This document shows positions 34,873-44,310 of a stretch of DNA of 64,000 nt, piece after piece. Under the pieces are notes generated by a model. That model saw only the letters and a list, made by a program, of their open reading frames with translations. It had not been told where the DNA came from and ran no database searches. How positions within the stretch are numbered: position 1 is the stretch's first letter; the number at the start of each line of letters is the position of its first letter. Both the position numbers and the translations under genes were made by a program. Location of the stretch: positions 821,428 to 885,427 of the forward strand of contig JAHBUQ010000002.1 of assembly GCA_019637995.1 (NCBI GenBank), read 5' to 3'. Origin of the DNA: Ignavibacteriota bacterium. Lineage in GTDB: Bacteria > Bacteroidota > Ignavibacteria > Kapaibacteriales > UBA2268.

Positions 34873-36252
34873 ATGGATAGGGTATTATCTTACATTGAGG
34901 CAAATAAAGAAAGGCATTTAGCAGAGCTTTTTGATTTTTTAAAAATTCCGAGTGTCAGCAGCGTCCCTGATAATGCACTCCATGTAAGAGAGTGTGCGCT
35001 TTGGCTTGTTGACCATATAAAAAATATTGGTATTGAAAATTGCAGGCTAATGGAAACTCCCGGTCATCCTATTGTTTACGGTGAGTGGCTCAGTGCCGGA
35101 AACGATGCTCCTACAGTACTTGTTTACGGTCATTACGACGTACAGCCCGTTGACCCGTTGGAATTATGGAAATCTAAGCCATTCGACCCGACAATCAAAG
35201 ATGGCAAAATTTTTGGCAGAGGTACATCTGACGATAAAGGTCAGGTATTCACTCACTTGAAAGCAATAGAAACACATTTAGCTATTCATGGTAAGCTTCC
35301 TGTAAATATCAAACTTTTGATTGAAGGTGAAGAAGAGTGCGGCAGTAGCCACCTTGAAGATTTTATAAAAGAAAATAAAGATTTGCTCAATTGCGATACT
35401 GTACTTATTTCCGATACAGAATGGTTCAGCGACGGATTGCCCTCTATTTGCTACAGTCTAAGAGGAATATCATACATTGAGGTTTTTGTAACAGGTCCAA
35501 ATCGTGACTTGCATTCAGGTACTTACGGCGGTGCGGTTGATAATCCTATTCAGGTTCTCGCTGAAATGATTGCAAGCCTTAAAGACAGCTACGGAAGAAT
35601 TACGATTCCCGGATTTTATGATGATGTACTCGAACTTTCAGATGACGAACGTAATGGATTCAAGCTTCTTCCTTTTGATTATAAAGAATATTGCGATGAC
35701 CTTGAGGTTGGTGGTGGTAATGGAGAATACGGTTACTCTACCCTTGAAAGAACATGGGCACGCCCGTCATTGGATGTTAATGGAATTGTCGGCGGATATA
35801 CTGGTGAAGGTGCAAAAACTGTTCTTCCGTCAAAAGCATCTGCCAAAATATCTATGAGGTTAGTACCACACCAGAATTATCAGGATATATCAAATAAAAT
35901 AACTGAACATTTGTTGAAAATAGCTCCACCAACCGTAAGAGTTGAAGTTAGTCAATTGCATGGAGGCAATCCTGTTCTGGTTCCGAGAGACAGTATTGGT
36001 GTTAAGGCTGCTATGACTGCACTCAAAACAGCTTTTGGAATTGACCCGGTATTTATGAGAGAAGGTGGCTCTATTCCAATTGTAAATGTGTTCACTCTTG
36101 AGCTTAATTCGCCTACAGTATTGATGGGGCTTGGGCTCCCGGGTGATAATATACACTCTCCGAATGAAAGTTTCGCTGTAGAGAATTTTTACGGTGGAAT
36201 AAGAGCATCTGCAATATTTTTTGATGAGTATAGTAATATCAAAAAGATTTAA
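34873..36252 (+). CDS. M20-family dipeptidase
   Basis: 459 residues. Zinc-dependent peptidase of the PepV/CNDP type. VYGHYDVQPVDPLELW has the first metal His and Asp; GTSDDKGQ, GEEECGSSHL (catalytic Glu) and the C-terminal region complete the site, and the lid domain includes DLHSGTYGGAV. It cleaves dipeptides or related amides in the cytoplasm (no signal peptide). Its end and the convergent FmdB gene share one hairpin at 36283-36313. Confidence 0.9.
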   Translation: MDRVLSYIEANKERHLAELFDFLKIPSVSSVPDNALHVRECALWLVDHIKNIGIENCRLMETPGHPIVYGEWLSAGNDAPTVLVYGHYDVQPVDPLELWKSKPFDPTIKDGKIFGRGTSDDKGQVFTHLKAIETHLAIHGKLPVNIKLLIEGEEECGSSHLEDFIKENKDLLNCDTVLISDTEWFSDGLPSICYSLRGISYIEVFVTGPNRDLHSGTYGGAVDNPIQVLAEMIASLKDSYGRITIPGFYDDVLELSDDERNGFKLLPFDYKEYCDDLEVGGGNGEYGYSTLERTWARPSLDVNGIVGGYTGEGAKTVLPSKASAKISMRLVPHQNYQDISNKITEHLLKIAPPTVRVEVSQLHGGNPVLVPRDSIGVKAAMTALKTAFGIDPVFMREGGSIPIVNVFTLELNSPTVLMGLGLPGDNIHSPNESFAVENFYGGIRASAIFFDEYSNIKKI

Positions 36253-36282
36253 AAATTGTTCGGATGTAAAGGGTAAGAATTT

Positions 36283-36313
36283 GGGGCTGATATTATACTC
36301 AGCCCCTCTTTAA
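36283..36313. terminator. Shared convergent terminator
   Basis: GGGGCTGA (36283-36290) and TCAGCCCC (36299-36306) around an eight-base loop, with TCTTTAAA after it on the plus strand. Confidence 0.85.
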
Positions 36314-36314
36314 A

Positions 36315-36608
36315 TTAAGCTACATTTGTTTTGGATGGTCCGCAGCCGCAAGCACCTGAGGCACAACCATGAGTACTACCCGGGTCTGAACTGTCTTTAC
36401 CTTTTGAGGTATAGTCTGTCTGATAAAACCCGGTTCCCTTAAAAACAAGTCCGACATTTTTGCTCAAAATTCTTTGAACACTGCCTTGACCTTTAACTTC
36501 TGACTTGCAGATATCTTCAGGGCAATTTGTAAGAGCATTATCTGACATACTCTGTTTATATTCAAAAACCTGACCGCAGGTATTACATTTATAATCATAA
36601 ACCGGCAT
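36315..36608 (-). CDS. FmdB-family zinc-ribbon protein
   Basis: 97 residues. N-terminal zinc ribbon YKCNTCG plus NCPEDIC holds the four Cys of the FmdB_1 domain, and the VGLVFKGTGFYQTDY motif follows, both typical of this family of putative regulators. The C-terminus is an unusual Cys/Gly-rich tail (GCASGACGCG). Function in vivo is unknown; it shares a terminator with the M20 dipeptidase. Confidence 0.85.
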   Translation of the reverse strand: MPVYDYKCNTCGQVFEYKQSMSDNALTNCPEDICKSEVKGQGSVQRILSKNVGLVFKGTGFYQTDYTSKGKDSSDPGSTHGCASGACGCGPSKTNVA

Positions 36609-36976
36609 AATAATAAACCATAAATTTGTTTCAAAATATATTTATTGACGAAAACTAAAACTATAAATTTTATATTGCCGTCAAGCAATGTTGAGAAAAA
36701 ACATTATGACATTAAATCGTCAATTTTAAATAAATTAAATTGCTTAAAATTAAAAAAATCAAAAAAAAAATTTTTTGTTTGAAAAAAAATCCGTTTATTT
36801 GTAAACGCAAAATGTGCAATTTTTTACACAGTTTGTTGAATTGTTCAGTAATTAGCAGAAATTATGACATACTGTGAATTAAAGTTGATATTGAAAAGAG
36901 AAATAGAATTGGCAGAATTATGTGAATATATTTCAAAAATTGAATTTTGTAAAATTTTAAATAATGTGGAGAACGC
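36609..36976. other. AT-rich gap with one possible short ORF
   Basis: About 370 bases between divergent genes, mostly A/T runs. A CGTTTA-TTTG-TAAACG palindrome lies near 36791-36806. The only frame of note is the 38-codon one at 36864-36980. Confidence 0.7.
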
Positions 36977-36980
36977 ATGA
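36864..36980 (+). CDS. Possible 38-residue upstream ORF overlapping the NlpC/P60 gene
   Basis: Starts ATG ACA TAC and ends with TGA overlapping the NlpC/P60 ATG (ATGA at 36977-36980). The peptide contains three Cys and alternating Leu/Glu (LILKREIELAELCEYISKI). No clear SD is seen before it. It might couple translation of the next gene; a chance frame in AT-rich DNA is a real alternative. Confidence 0.35.
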   Translation: MTYCELKLILKREIELAELCEYISKIEFCKILNNVENA

Positions 36981-37846
36981 GTACAAAAAAAACTATTTCC
37001 CCACGAGTAATACTGACTTTTTTCTTAGCTTTCGCTTTTATATTTGCAAATATTAGCGATATGGAAGCTGCACGCAGGAAAAAGCGTAGCTATAACCCCA
37101 ACAAAACTAGACAACAGGCGATTGAAATAATTCGCTCAACTTCAGAACAAGTTAGTGAATTAGCCGGTTTGGAGCCCAAAATATCTGATGAAGAAAATTC
37201 AGAAATCAATGAATTAATCAACGACGACGGCGAAATTTTAACAGTTGACGGCGATATAGGTGAAGACCTTGAAGAGCTCGAAACAGAAGACGACGTTACC
37301 GTTGATTTAGATGACTTCAAGATGATGTGGCTTTCTTTTATTGATAGCAATGAAGGCTCTGATGTGACCGCTGCCGGAATTTCAAAGTCAGACCTGATGT
37401 ACATTATTATGGATTGGCTCGGAACTCCGTACAGATTTGGAGGTACTACCCGCAGAAATGTGGATTGCTCCGGGTTTACTCAGAAAATCTTTTTAGCTGC
37501 AGCTGATATTATGATACCACGTGTGGCTCGTGAGCAGGTTAATATAGGCGACAAAATTAATCGTAAAAACCTTGAATTCGGTGATATGGTTTTCTTCCAT
37601 ACTTACTCCCGTCGCTTTGCCTCACATGTTGGAATTTATTTAGGCGATAATTTATTTGCACACGCAAGTTCCAGGCACGGCGTTACAGTTTCATCGCTTG
37701 AAAGTTCATATTATAAAAAGAATTTTATCGGTGGAAGAAGAATTAATGCCCGCGATGTTGCCAACTACAGTATCAACAAAAACAGCACTCAGCTTAACGC
37801 AACAGACAATCCCTCAAAGCAGTCTCAGGCTGAAAAAAGTCGGTAA
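36977..37846 (+). CDS. Exported NlpC/P60 peptidoglycan hydrolase
   Basis: 289 residues. Signal peptide (~1-32) and a basic linker are followed by an acidic disordered stretch (~55-110) and the NlpC/P60 domain (~135-270). Catalytic residues are visible: Cys in NVDCSGF, His in SHVGIYLG and the third site in FAHASS. It hydrolyses D-gamma-Glu-diaminopimelate bonds in the wall. GTGGAGAAC precedes the ATG. Followed by a terminator at 37877-37909. Confidence 0.88.
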   Translation: MSTKKTISPRVILTFFLAFAFIFANISDMEAARRKKRSYNPNKTRQQAIEIIRSTSEQVSELAGLEPKISDEENSEINELINDDGEILTVDGDIGEDLEELETEDDVTVDLDDFKMMWLSFIDSNEGSDVTAAGISKSDLMYIIMDWLGTPYRFGGTTRRNVDCSGFTQKIFLAAADIMIPRVAREQVNIGDKINRKNLEFGDMVFFHTYSRRFASHVGIYLGDNLFAHASSRHGVTVSSLESSYYKKNFIGGRRINARDVANYSINKNSTQLNATDNPSKQSQAEKSR

Positions 37847-37876
37847 TCAAGTAAATTTGATTGAAAAATTTTTATG

Positions 37877-37909
37877 AAGAGCTATACCGTTCAGGTTTAG
37901 CTCTTTTTT
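37877..37909 (+). terminator. Rho-independent terminator
   Basis: AAGAGCTA (37877-37884) and TAGCTCTT (37898-37905) around a 13-base loop, ending in a T-run. Confidence 0.88.
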
Positions 37910-38008
37910 GTAAAGAAAATTCACAATAATTTGATAAAAAATAACAAGAAAAATAAATTTTACTTTTTATTCAAATAGTTTTTAATTATATTGAATTTAG
38001 AAAATATG

Positions 38009-38016
38009 TATCTTTG
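38009..38016 (+). promoter_or_regulatory. Possible -7 element of the LRR gene
   Basis: TATCTTTG matches TAnnTTTG; no TTTG at the right distance upstream (a TTG lies 15 bases away). The LRR ATG is at 38065 with GGAGG before it. Confidence 0.3.
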
Positions 38017-38064
38017 AAAATAGTTTTATATTGTAATTTATAGTCATTTATCTCGGAGGTTAAA

Positions 38065-38994
38065 ATGAATACGGATGTTGGTGAAACTGATATCAAAATC
38101 TACTACTCGCTCGAGAAAGCACTTCTCGAGCCGGAAAATGTAAAAATATTAGATCTGCATTATAAAGATCTTGATACTTTCCCTGAAGAAATTTTCCGAC
38201 TAACCAATCTTGAAGAACTTATTATATGGAATAACCAGTTAGAATATGTTCCCGAAAAGATTTCAAAACTCAAAAAATTAAAAAAACTTGACCTAAGCGG
38301 TAATAGAATTATTACATTGCCTGCAAGCATTTCTGAACTTCAGGATTTAGAAATATTGGTTGTCAGCTGGAACAGGCTAACGGAGCTGCCGGAATCAATC
38401 GGAAGACTAACAAAATTAAACAGACTTGGTTTAAATAATAATAAAATCAAGGAACTTCCCGATTCAATAGGCAACATTATCAGTCTTGTTGAATTGGTTG
38501 TTAGTGAAAATGATTTGAGAAATTTACCTGATACAATCGGTGATTTAAGTAACTTAGAAAAGCTAAGAGCACCGGGCAATCATTTGACAAAACTTCCTGA
38601 ATCGCTAGGAAAACTAACAAAATTAACTAAATTGGAAGTTCACGAAAATAATATTACTGAACTTCCTGAAAATATTGGTAATCTGGTTAGTCTGGAAAAA
38701 GCAAGATTGTTCAAAAATCTTTTAGTTGCTCTACCTGAAAGTTTCTGTAATCTCAACAAATTACAAAAGCTGCTCTTATATGAAAACGAATTAAAATCTC
38801 TGCCGGATAGAATTGGTGCATTATCAAATCTTGAAGAACTGGAACTTGGTTTTAATTATCTGACTGAACTTCCGGAAAGCATTGCAGGACTTGAAAAGTT
38901 GAAATATATAAGTTTGACAAGTAATGAATTTTCTGAAGAATCTAAACAAAATATTATTGCTAAATTGCCAAATACAAGAATTGATTGGTATTAA
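38065..38994 (+). CDS. Cytoplasmic leucine-rich repeat protein
   Basis: 309 residues made almost entirely of ~23-residue LRRs of the L..L..L.L..N.L..LP type, running from about residue 25 to 300 (for example NRLTELPESIGRLTKL, NALPESFCNL). No signal peptide, so it acts inside the cell or at the membrane face. It ends in LPNTRIDWY, similar to the IPKTDW end of the secreted LRR protein at 5484-6329. SD GGAGG lies eight bases upstream. Binding partner unknown. Followed by a strong hairpin. Confidence 0.85.
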   Translation: MNTDVGETDIKIYYSLEKALLEPENVKILDLHYKDLDTFPEEIFRLTNLEELIIWNNQLEYVPEKISKLKKLKKLDLSGNRIITLPASISELQDLEILVVSWNRLTELPESIGRLTKLNRLGLNNNKIKELPDSIGNIISLVELVVSENDLRNLPDTIGDLSNLEKLRAPGNHLTKLPESLGKLTKLTKLEVHENNITELPENIGNLVSLEKARLFKNLLVALPESFCNLNKLQKLLLYENELKSLPDRIGALSNLEELELGFNYLTELPESIAGLEKLKYISLTSNEFSEESKQNIIAKLPNTRIDWY

Positions 38995-39042
38995 TCAATT
39001 TATATATTTTGCTGTAATATATAATATTTCTAAATAAGCTAA

Positions 39043-39083
39043 AACCTTCCGAAGTTTTTATGACTTCGGAAGGTTAATTTTTT
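39043..39083 (+). terminator. Rho-independent terminator after the LRR gene
   Basis: AACCTTCCGAAGT (39043-39055) pairs perfectly with 39063-39075 around a seven-base loop, then a T-run to 39083. Confidence 0.9.
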
Positions 39084-39189
39084 GAATTAATTGATAAATA
39101 GAATTATTATGCGATAATTCAAATTAAAAGTACATAAAAACGTTTTTTAAATATTATAAACTAATTATTTAGTAATCTATCTTTAAACT

Positions 39190-41421
39190 ATGAGCAACGA
39201 AAATCAACTCTATAGCGAGATTGAAGTAACAGTCGAAACAGCAAGAGAGCTCGGACTTACTGAAGCAGAATATCAACGCATACTTGAAATTTTAGGTCGA
39301 ACCCCAACATATACCGAATTAGGTGTTTACAGCGTCATGTGGAGCGAGCATTGCTCTTACAAAAACTCAATTAAGCAACTGAAAACACTCCCACGCTCCG
39401 GCAACAGACTGCTTGTTGAAGCAGGCGAAGAAAATGCAGGACTTGTTGATATTGGTGATGGTTATGCAATTGCCTTCAAGATTGAAAGCCATAATCATCC
39501 ATCAGCTATTGAACCGTTTCAGGGTGCTGCTACAGGTGTTGGCGGTATCCTTAGGGATATTTTTACAATGGGTGCAAGACCAATAGCGGCGTTAAATTCT
39601 CTGAGATTTGGAGAACTAAGTAGTCCCCGTACTCAATTTTTGCTTTCGGGTGTAGTTCATGGAATCAGCCATTATGGTAACTGCTTCGGCGTTCCAACCG
39701 TTGGCGGAGAGATTTATTTCGATTCATGTTATCACGACAACCCACTTGTAAATGCAATGGCAGTCGGAATTGTAAAGGTTGATAAAACTGCATCAGCGGC
39801 ATCGGCAGGAGTTGGTAATCCTGTTATGATTCTCGGCAGTTCGACCGGGAGAGATGGAATACACGGTGCATCACTGCTTGCATCAAGAGAATTTGATGAA
39901 AAAACAGAAGATATGCGTCCAACTGTGCAAGTCGGCGACCCATTTGCCGAAAAACTACTTCTCGAAGCCACTTTAGAGCTGATTGATGCAGGAACTATCG
40001 CAGGCATACAGGATATGGGTGCAGCCGGAATATCTTGCTCTACATCTGAAATGAGCGCAAAGAACGGATTGGGTATGATTGTTGACCTTGACAAAGTCCC
40101 ACTGAGAGAATCTGATATGAGCGCTTATGAAATTATGCTTTCCGAATCTCAGGAACGAATGCTGGCTGTAATTCATCATAACAAAGTTGAAAAAGCAATA
40201 GAAATTTGCAATAAATGGGACGTACCTATTACTCAAATTGGTAATGTTACCGATGACGGAATTCTACATATTACCAGAAACGGTAAAAAAGTTGTTGAGC
40301 TCGAAGCTGATTACCTTGTTCTCGGTGGAGGCGCTCCGCAATATGACCGCGAATTCAAAGAACCCGAATATTTGAAGATAACACGAAGCTATGATACTAA
40401 ATCAGTTTCAGAAATGAAACCTGATGTATGCGATTTTAAAGAAATTATAAAATCCCCGACAATTGCTTCAAAAAAATGGATTTTCGAACAGTATGATTCA
40501 CAGGTTCGTACTAATACAGTAAATATCAAAGGCGATGCTGCAGTTATTAGAATCAAAGAAATTCCAGGTAAAGCTATTGCAGTCAAAACTGATTGTAACA
40601 GCAGATTTACGTATTTAGACCCTTATACAGGTGGTATGGCTGCAGTGGCTGAAGCGGCAAGAAATGTCGTTTGCGTTGGTGCCGAGCCCGTTGCAATTAC
40701 TAATTGCCTGAATTTCGGAAATCCTTACGACCCTGAAGTATTCTGGCAATTTCGTGAGGCAGTCCGTGGTATGGGTGACGCTTGTCGCAGACTGAATACA
40801 CCCGTTACCGGAGGCAATGTAAGTTTCCATAATGAATCTAAAAATTTTGCAGTATATCCGACTCCTACAATCGGAATGCTTGGAATAATTGAATCTTTAG
40901 ATGACATAATGACTTATGAATTTAAGAAAGAAGGTGATATAATAGCACTCGTTGGCTTTGAAAATTGTGAAGTTGGTGGCTCTGAATATTTGAAATTATA
41001 CGCCGGTGAAGTAACAGGTAATGCTCCACAACTCAATATTGAGAATGAGCTGAGTCTTCAAAAAGTTATACTCGCAGCAATTAAATCAAAACTTATTAAT
41101 TCCGCTCATGATATAAGCGAAGGTGGTCTTGGTATTTGTCTCGCCGAAAAAGCCATTGCCGGAAATATTGGCTGCACTGTTAATCTTAGTGATTTAACGG
41201 TCGGACGAATTTTTGGCGAGTCGCAGAGTAGAGTCGTAGTTACACTTGACAAATCAAATCAAGTTGAATTAAGCAAGATTTGTGAAGCTAATAATGTCCC
41301 TGTAGAAATAATTGGACAAGTTGGTGGCGAGTTTGTCAGTATCGAAGGCTATACAAAGTTAAGTCTTGATGAAATAAAAAATTTATATGAAAATGCAATT
41401 CCAAATTTAATGAATAAATAA
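39190..41421 (+). CDS. purL: Phosphoribosylformylglycinamidine synthase, small-type PurL subunit
   Basis: 743 residues, the PurL that works with separate PurQ and PurS. It forms FGAM from FGAR, ATP and glutamine-derived ammonia in purine synthesis. Visible motifs include WSEHCSYKNS, SHNHPSAIEPFQGAATG and VTGGNVSFHNES. No SD is evident, and TATCTTTA lies four bases before the ATG (39178-39185), much as in the fetA-like gene, so the mRNA may be leaderless. PurH is in the same window but on the other strand. Confidence 0.95.
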   Translation: MSNENQLYSEIEVTVETARELGLTEAEYQRILEILGRTPTYTELGVYSVMWSEHCSYKNSIKQLKTLPRSGNRLLVEAGEENAGLVDIGDGYAIAFKIESHNHPSAIEPFQGAATGVGGILRDIFTMGARPIAALNSLRFGELSSPRTQFLLSGVVHGISHYGNCFGVPTVGGEIYFDSCYHDNPLVNAMAVGIVKVDKTASAASAGVGNPVMILGSSTGRDGIHGASLLASREFDEKTEDMRPTVQVGDPFAEKLLLEATLELIDAGTIAGIQDMGAAGISCSTSEMSAKNGLGMIVDLDKVPLRESDMSAYEIMLSESQERMLAVIHHNKVEKAIEICNKWDVPITQIGNVTDDGILHITRNGKKVVELEADYLVLGGGAPQYDREFKEPEYLKITRSYDTKSVSEMKPDVCDFKEIIKSPTIASKKWIFEQYDSQVRTNTVNIKGDAAVIRIKEIPGKAIAVKTDCNSRFTYLDPYTGGMAAVAEAARNVVCVGAEPVAITNCLNFGNPYDPEVFWQFREAVRGMGDACRRLNTPVTGGNVSFHNESKNFAVYPTPTIGMLGIIESLDDIMTYEFKKEGDIIALVGFENCEVGGSEYLKLYAGEVTGNAPQLNIENELSLQKVILAAIKSKLINSAHDISEGGLGICLAEKAIAGNIGCTVNLSDLTVGRIFGESQSRVVVTLDKSNQVELSKICEANNVPVEIIGQVGGEFVSIEGYTKLSLDEIKNLYENAIPNLMNK

Positions 41422-41430
41422 AGATTAATT

Positions 41431-42591
41431 ATGAAAAAAATATTTTTGCTGATTCTGGCAGTATCCTATGTTATAATTTCATGTAGCTCTGATGAGCAGA
41501 CTCCTTTAGATGCTGATCCAAAAGAATTTTTTATTAAAGCAAACCAAAGTTCGCTGAAGGTAGAAGATGCCTCTTTCACAACAAGGTTTGTTTTCCAGTC
41601 TCCTAAAGAAAACTTTACAACAGATGTCAAAGTTCAAATGTTAAGAGATCCATCCGTTAAAACAGGCTTTTTAGTCAAATTCTTGACTGAACAAGGCGCA
41701 GGTTTATATGACGGTCAGAAGTATTATTTCAAATCAGACAGTGAAAAAATTGTTTATATTTCGGGCGAAGGGATTGAACCTGATAAGATGATAACACAAA
41801 ATTGGTTGATAAATCCAATGACTATGATTATGCTTAATGAGGACTATACTGAACAAATCAAAGCAAGAACCGACGAGTTATTTATCATTTCGGACGCTAC
41901 GTTTAGTAAATATAAGACAGATGTCGTTGAGTCACTTACGAATTCTGCCGAAAGAGGTAAAATCAAAATCAGGACATATTTCGACAGAGAAACTAATCTG
42001 CCGGTCAAAGAGGTTAAAACGCAAACTAAAGATACTGAAACAATAATCCAAACTTTTGAAATTTTAGATTTGGAAATTAATAAAGGCTTGTCCAGAGACA
42101 TTTTCAAATTACAAACACCAGCTGACTTTGTGGAGGAAATCGTTACGCCTAATTCAAGACCGAAATCTCCGATGGAAGGGCAACCTGCAAGTGATTTCAC
42201 ATTAAAAGATTTAGACGGTAAAAATGTTACTCTATCACAATTGAAAGGAAATATTGTAATTCTTGATTTTTGGGGAACCTGGTGCCATTGGTGTGTCAAG
42301 GCAATGCCGAAATTACAGAATGTACATGAAAAATACAAAGGAAAAAATGTCATTGTCCTTGGTATAAGTTGTAACGAAAGAGAAGGTGCTGACCCCAAAA
42401 AGTTCCTTAAAGATAACAACATTACATATAACTCATTGGTCTTAGGCGAGCAAGTTGCTTCGCAATATGGTGTAACGGGATTTCCAACTCTATATGTAAT
42501 TAGCAAGGATGGAACAATATTGACATCTATGTCCGGATATTCTGACAATATGGATACGGATTTAATCAATCTGATTAATGAGAACTTGTAA
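41431..42591 (+). CDS. Lipoprotein with C-terminal thioredoxin (TlpA-like) domain
   Basis: 386 residues: lipoprotein signal with lipobox IISCS (Cys about residue 18), an N-terminal LolA/DUF2092-like beta domain (~20-230) and a TlpA/AhpC-type thioredoxin fold (~250-386) with redox Cys in CHWC (FWGTWCHWCVKAMP). It probably reduces or oxidises thiols in the periplasm, for example in cytochrome or envelope maturation. 9-base gap after purL; followed by a terminator. Confidence 0.85.
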   Translation: MKKIFLLILAVSYVIISCSSDEQTPLDADPKEFFIKANQSSLKVEDASFTTRFVFQSPKENFTTDVKVQMLRDPSVKTGFLVKFLTEQGAGLYDGQKYYFKSDSEKIVYISGEGIEPDKMITQNWLINPMTMIMLNEDYTEQIKARTDELFIISDATFSKYKTDVVESLTNSAERGKIKIRTYFDRETNLPVKEVKTQTKDTETIIQTFEILDLEINKGLSRDIFKLQTPADFVEEIVTPNSRPKSPMEGQPASDFTLKDLDGKNVTLSQLKGNIVILDFWGTWCHWCVKAMPKLQNVHEKYKGKNVIVLGISCNEREGADPKKFLKDNNITYNSLVLGEQVASQYGVTGFPTLYVISKDGTILTSMSGYSDNMDTDLINLINENL

Positions 42592-42622
42592 AAGAATATT
42601 TTAAATATCGTTTTTTTATCGA

Positions 42623-42652
42623 AAGCCGGCACTAATTAGCCGGTTTTTTTTT
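42623..42652 (+). terminator. Rho-independent terminator
   Basis: CCGGC (42626-42630) and GCCGG (42639-42643) with a run of nine T, after the thioredoxin lipoprotein. Confidence 0.85.
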
Positions 42653-42770
42653 GTTTGATAAAATATTATAAACTTAATAATATCAAAAATTTATTAATTA
42701 AATAAAATATTTTCAGTACTTATCCTTTTAGTAAAACATACACTTTAATTTAATATATAACGAGGCATAA

Positions 42771-44168
42771 ATGAGCAATAACAAACTGCATGAAACCGAA
42801 AATATATTTTCCGATGAATATCCTGATATACCTAAATACAAAGCCTTTACATCAAGAAATTTCAGAAAAATATCTCAGATTCAGGATAATTTTTCTGAAC
42901 GTGATATGTACGAGATGGAAGTTGTCGCTAAAGTTCTGCCATTCAAAGCCAACAGTTATGTAGTAGATGAATTGATTAATTGGAATAATCCCCGTAAGGA
43001 CCCGATTTTTCATCTTACATTTCCTAATCGTGATATGTTGCTTCCACATCATTTTGAGGCAGTAGAGCAGTTACTGAAAAAGGATTTAGATAAAATAGTA
43101 TTCGAAAATGAAATAAATAAAATCAGACACGAACTTAATCCTCATCCTGCCGGACAGTCAAAACTAAATATTCCTTCAATAGATGACCAAAAGCTGGACG
43201 GTATGCAACATAAGTATGATCAAACAACACTCTTTTTTCCGGCTCAAGGTCAAACATGTCACGCATATTGTACTTTTTGCTTCCGTTGGCCCCAATTTGT
43301 AAGAATGGATGGATTGAGATTTGCTACCAGCGACATTGATAATGTTATTAATTATATTAGAGCAAATCCTCAAATTACAGATTTACTTTTTACAGGGGGT
43401 GACCCTATGGTTATGAATGCCAATCGCTTCGCTAAGTATATTGATGCAGTTTTGGATGCAAAAATTCCCCATCTTCAAAATATTCGAATCGGCTCAAAAT
43501 CACTTGCATATTATCCTTATATGTACCTGACTGAAAATGGTCAAACTGTTCTCAATACGTTCAAAAAAGTTACTGACAGTGGTCTTCATCTTGCGTTTAT
43601 GGCACATTTTAATCATTATGTCGAACTTTCTACTCCTTCTGTAAAAGAAGCAATTCAAAGAATCAATGATACCGGTGCTCGCATCAGAACTCAATCTCCT
43701 GTTTTTAAAAATATCAATGATTCACCGGAAGTATGGTCGAGAATGTGGCGTGAGCAGGTCAAACTTGGTTGTGTTCCCTATTATATGTTTATTGCAAGGG
43801 ATACAGGTGCTCAGCATTATTTCAGTGTAACTCTTGAGCGTGCATGGCAGATTTTCAGAGAAGCGTATAGTGAGGTTAGTGGTCTTGCAAGAACAGTCAG
43901 AGGACCTTCGATGTCTTGCGGACCAGGTAAGATTCAGGTTCTTGGTGTGACTGAAATTCAAAACGAGAAAATATTTATTTTAAGGTTTATTCAGGGACGT
44001 GATAAAGACTGGGTTCAAAGACCATTCTTTGCTAAGTATAATCCTGATGCAGTTTGGATAGATGATTTACAACCTGCTTTCGGTGAAAAGGAATTTTTCT
44101 TTGAGGAAGAATATCGTAATATTTTCCATGCAACTCAGGAAGATTATGAAAAAATCGAAGAAAACTGA
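42771..44168 (+). CDS. KamA-family radical SAM protein (lysine 2,3-aminomutase-like)
   Basis: 465 residues. CHAYCTFCF (~residue 163) is the CxxxCxxC 4Fe-4S site of radical SAM enzymes, and DLLFTGGDPMV the usual GGDP-type motif. The size and the long C-terminal region fit the KamA/lysine 2,3-aminomutase branch, though a PLP-binding lysine cannot be placed by eye, so an aminomutase with another substrate is possible. GAGGCATAA precedes the ATG. Terminator at 44198. Confidence 0.85.
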   Translation: MSNNKLHETENIFSDEYPDIPKYKAFTSRNFRKISQIQDNFSERDMYEMEVVAKVLPFKANSYVVDELINWNNPRKDPIFHLTFPNRDMLLPHHFEAVEQLLKKDLDKIVFENEINKIRHELNPHPAGQSKLNIPSIDDQKLDGMQHKYDQTTLFFPAQGQTCHAYCTFCFRWPQFVRMDGLRFATSDIDNVINYIRANPQITDLLFTGGDPMVMNANRFAKYIDAVLDAKIPHLQNIRIGSKSLAYYPYMYLTENGQTVLNTFKKVTDSGLHLAFMAHFNHYVELSTPSVKEAIQRINDTGARIRTQSPVFKNINDSPEVWSRMWREQVKLGCVPYYMFIARDTGAQHYFSVTLERAWQIFREAYSEVSGLARTVRGPSMSCGPGKIQVLGVTEIQNEKIFILRFIQGRDKDWVQRPFFAKYNPDAVWIDDLQPAFGEKEFFFEEEYRNIFHATQEDYEKIEEN

Positions 44169-44197
44169 TTAAACATTATTTTATAGTTCTAAACTTA

Positions 44198-44232
44198 GGT
44201 CTGTATCTGTTAAAAGTTACAGACCCTTTTTT
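44198..44232 (+). terminator. Rho-independent terminator
   Basis: GGTCTGTA (44198-44205) and TACAGACC (44218-44225) around a 12-base loop, then CTTTTTT. Confidence 0.9.
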
Positions 44233-44310
44233 AAATCAGATGATATTTGATTGAGAAATAAATAATTGTATTGAACAGTATTTAGTATCATCTTGCTTCT
44301 AATTTGACTA

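Noticed and set aside
39732..40094. 120-codon minus-strand frame inside purL
   Set aside because: Antisense shadow of highly conserved PurL sequence.
41844..42632. 262-codon minus-strand frame antisense to the thioredoxin lipoprotein
   Set aside because: The plus-strand frame has a lipobox, CHWC and a known fold; the antisense frame has no recognisable domain.
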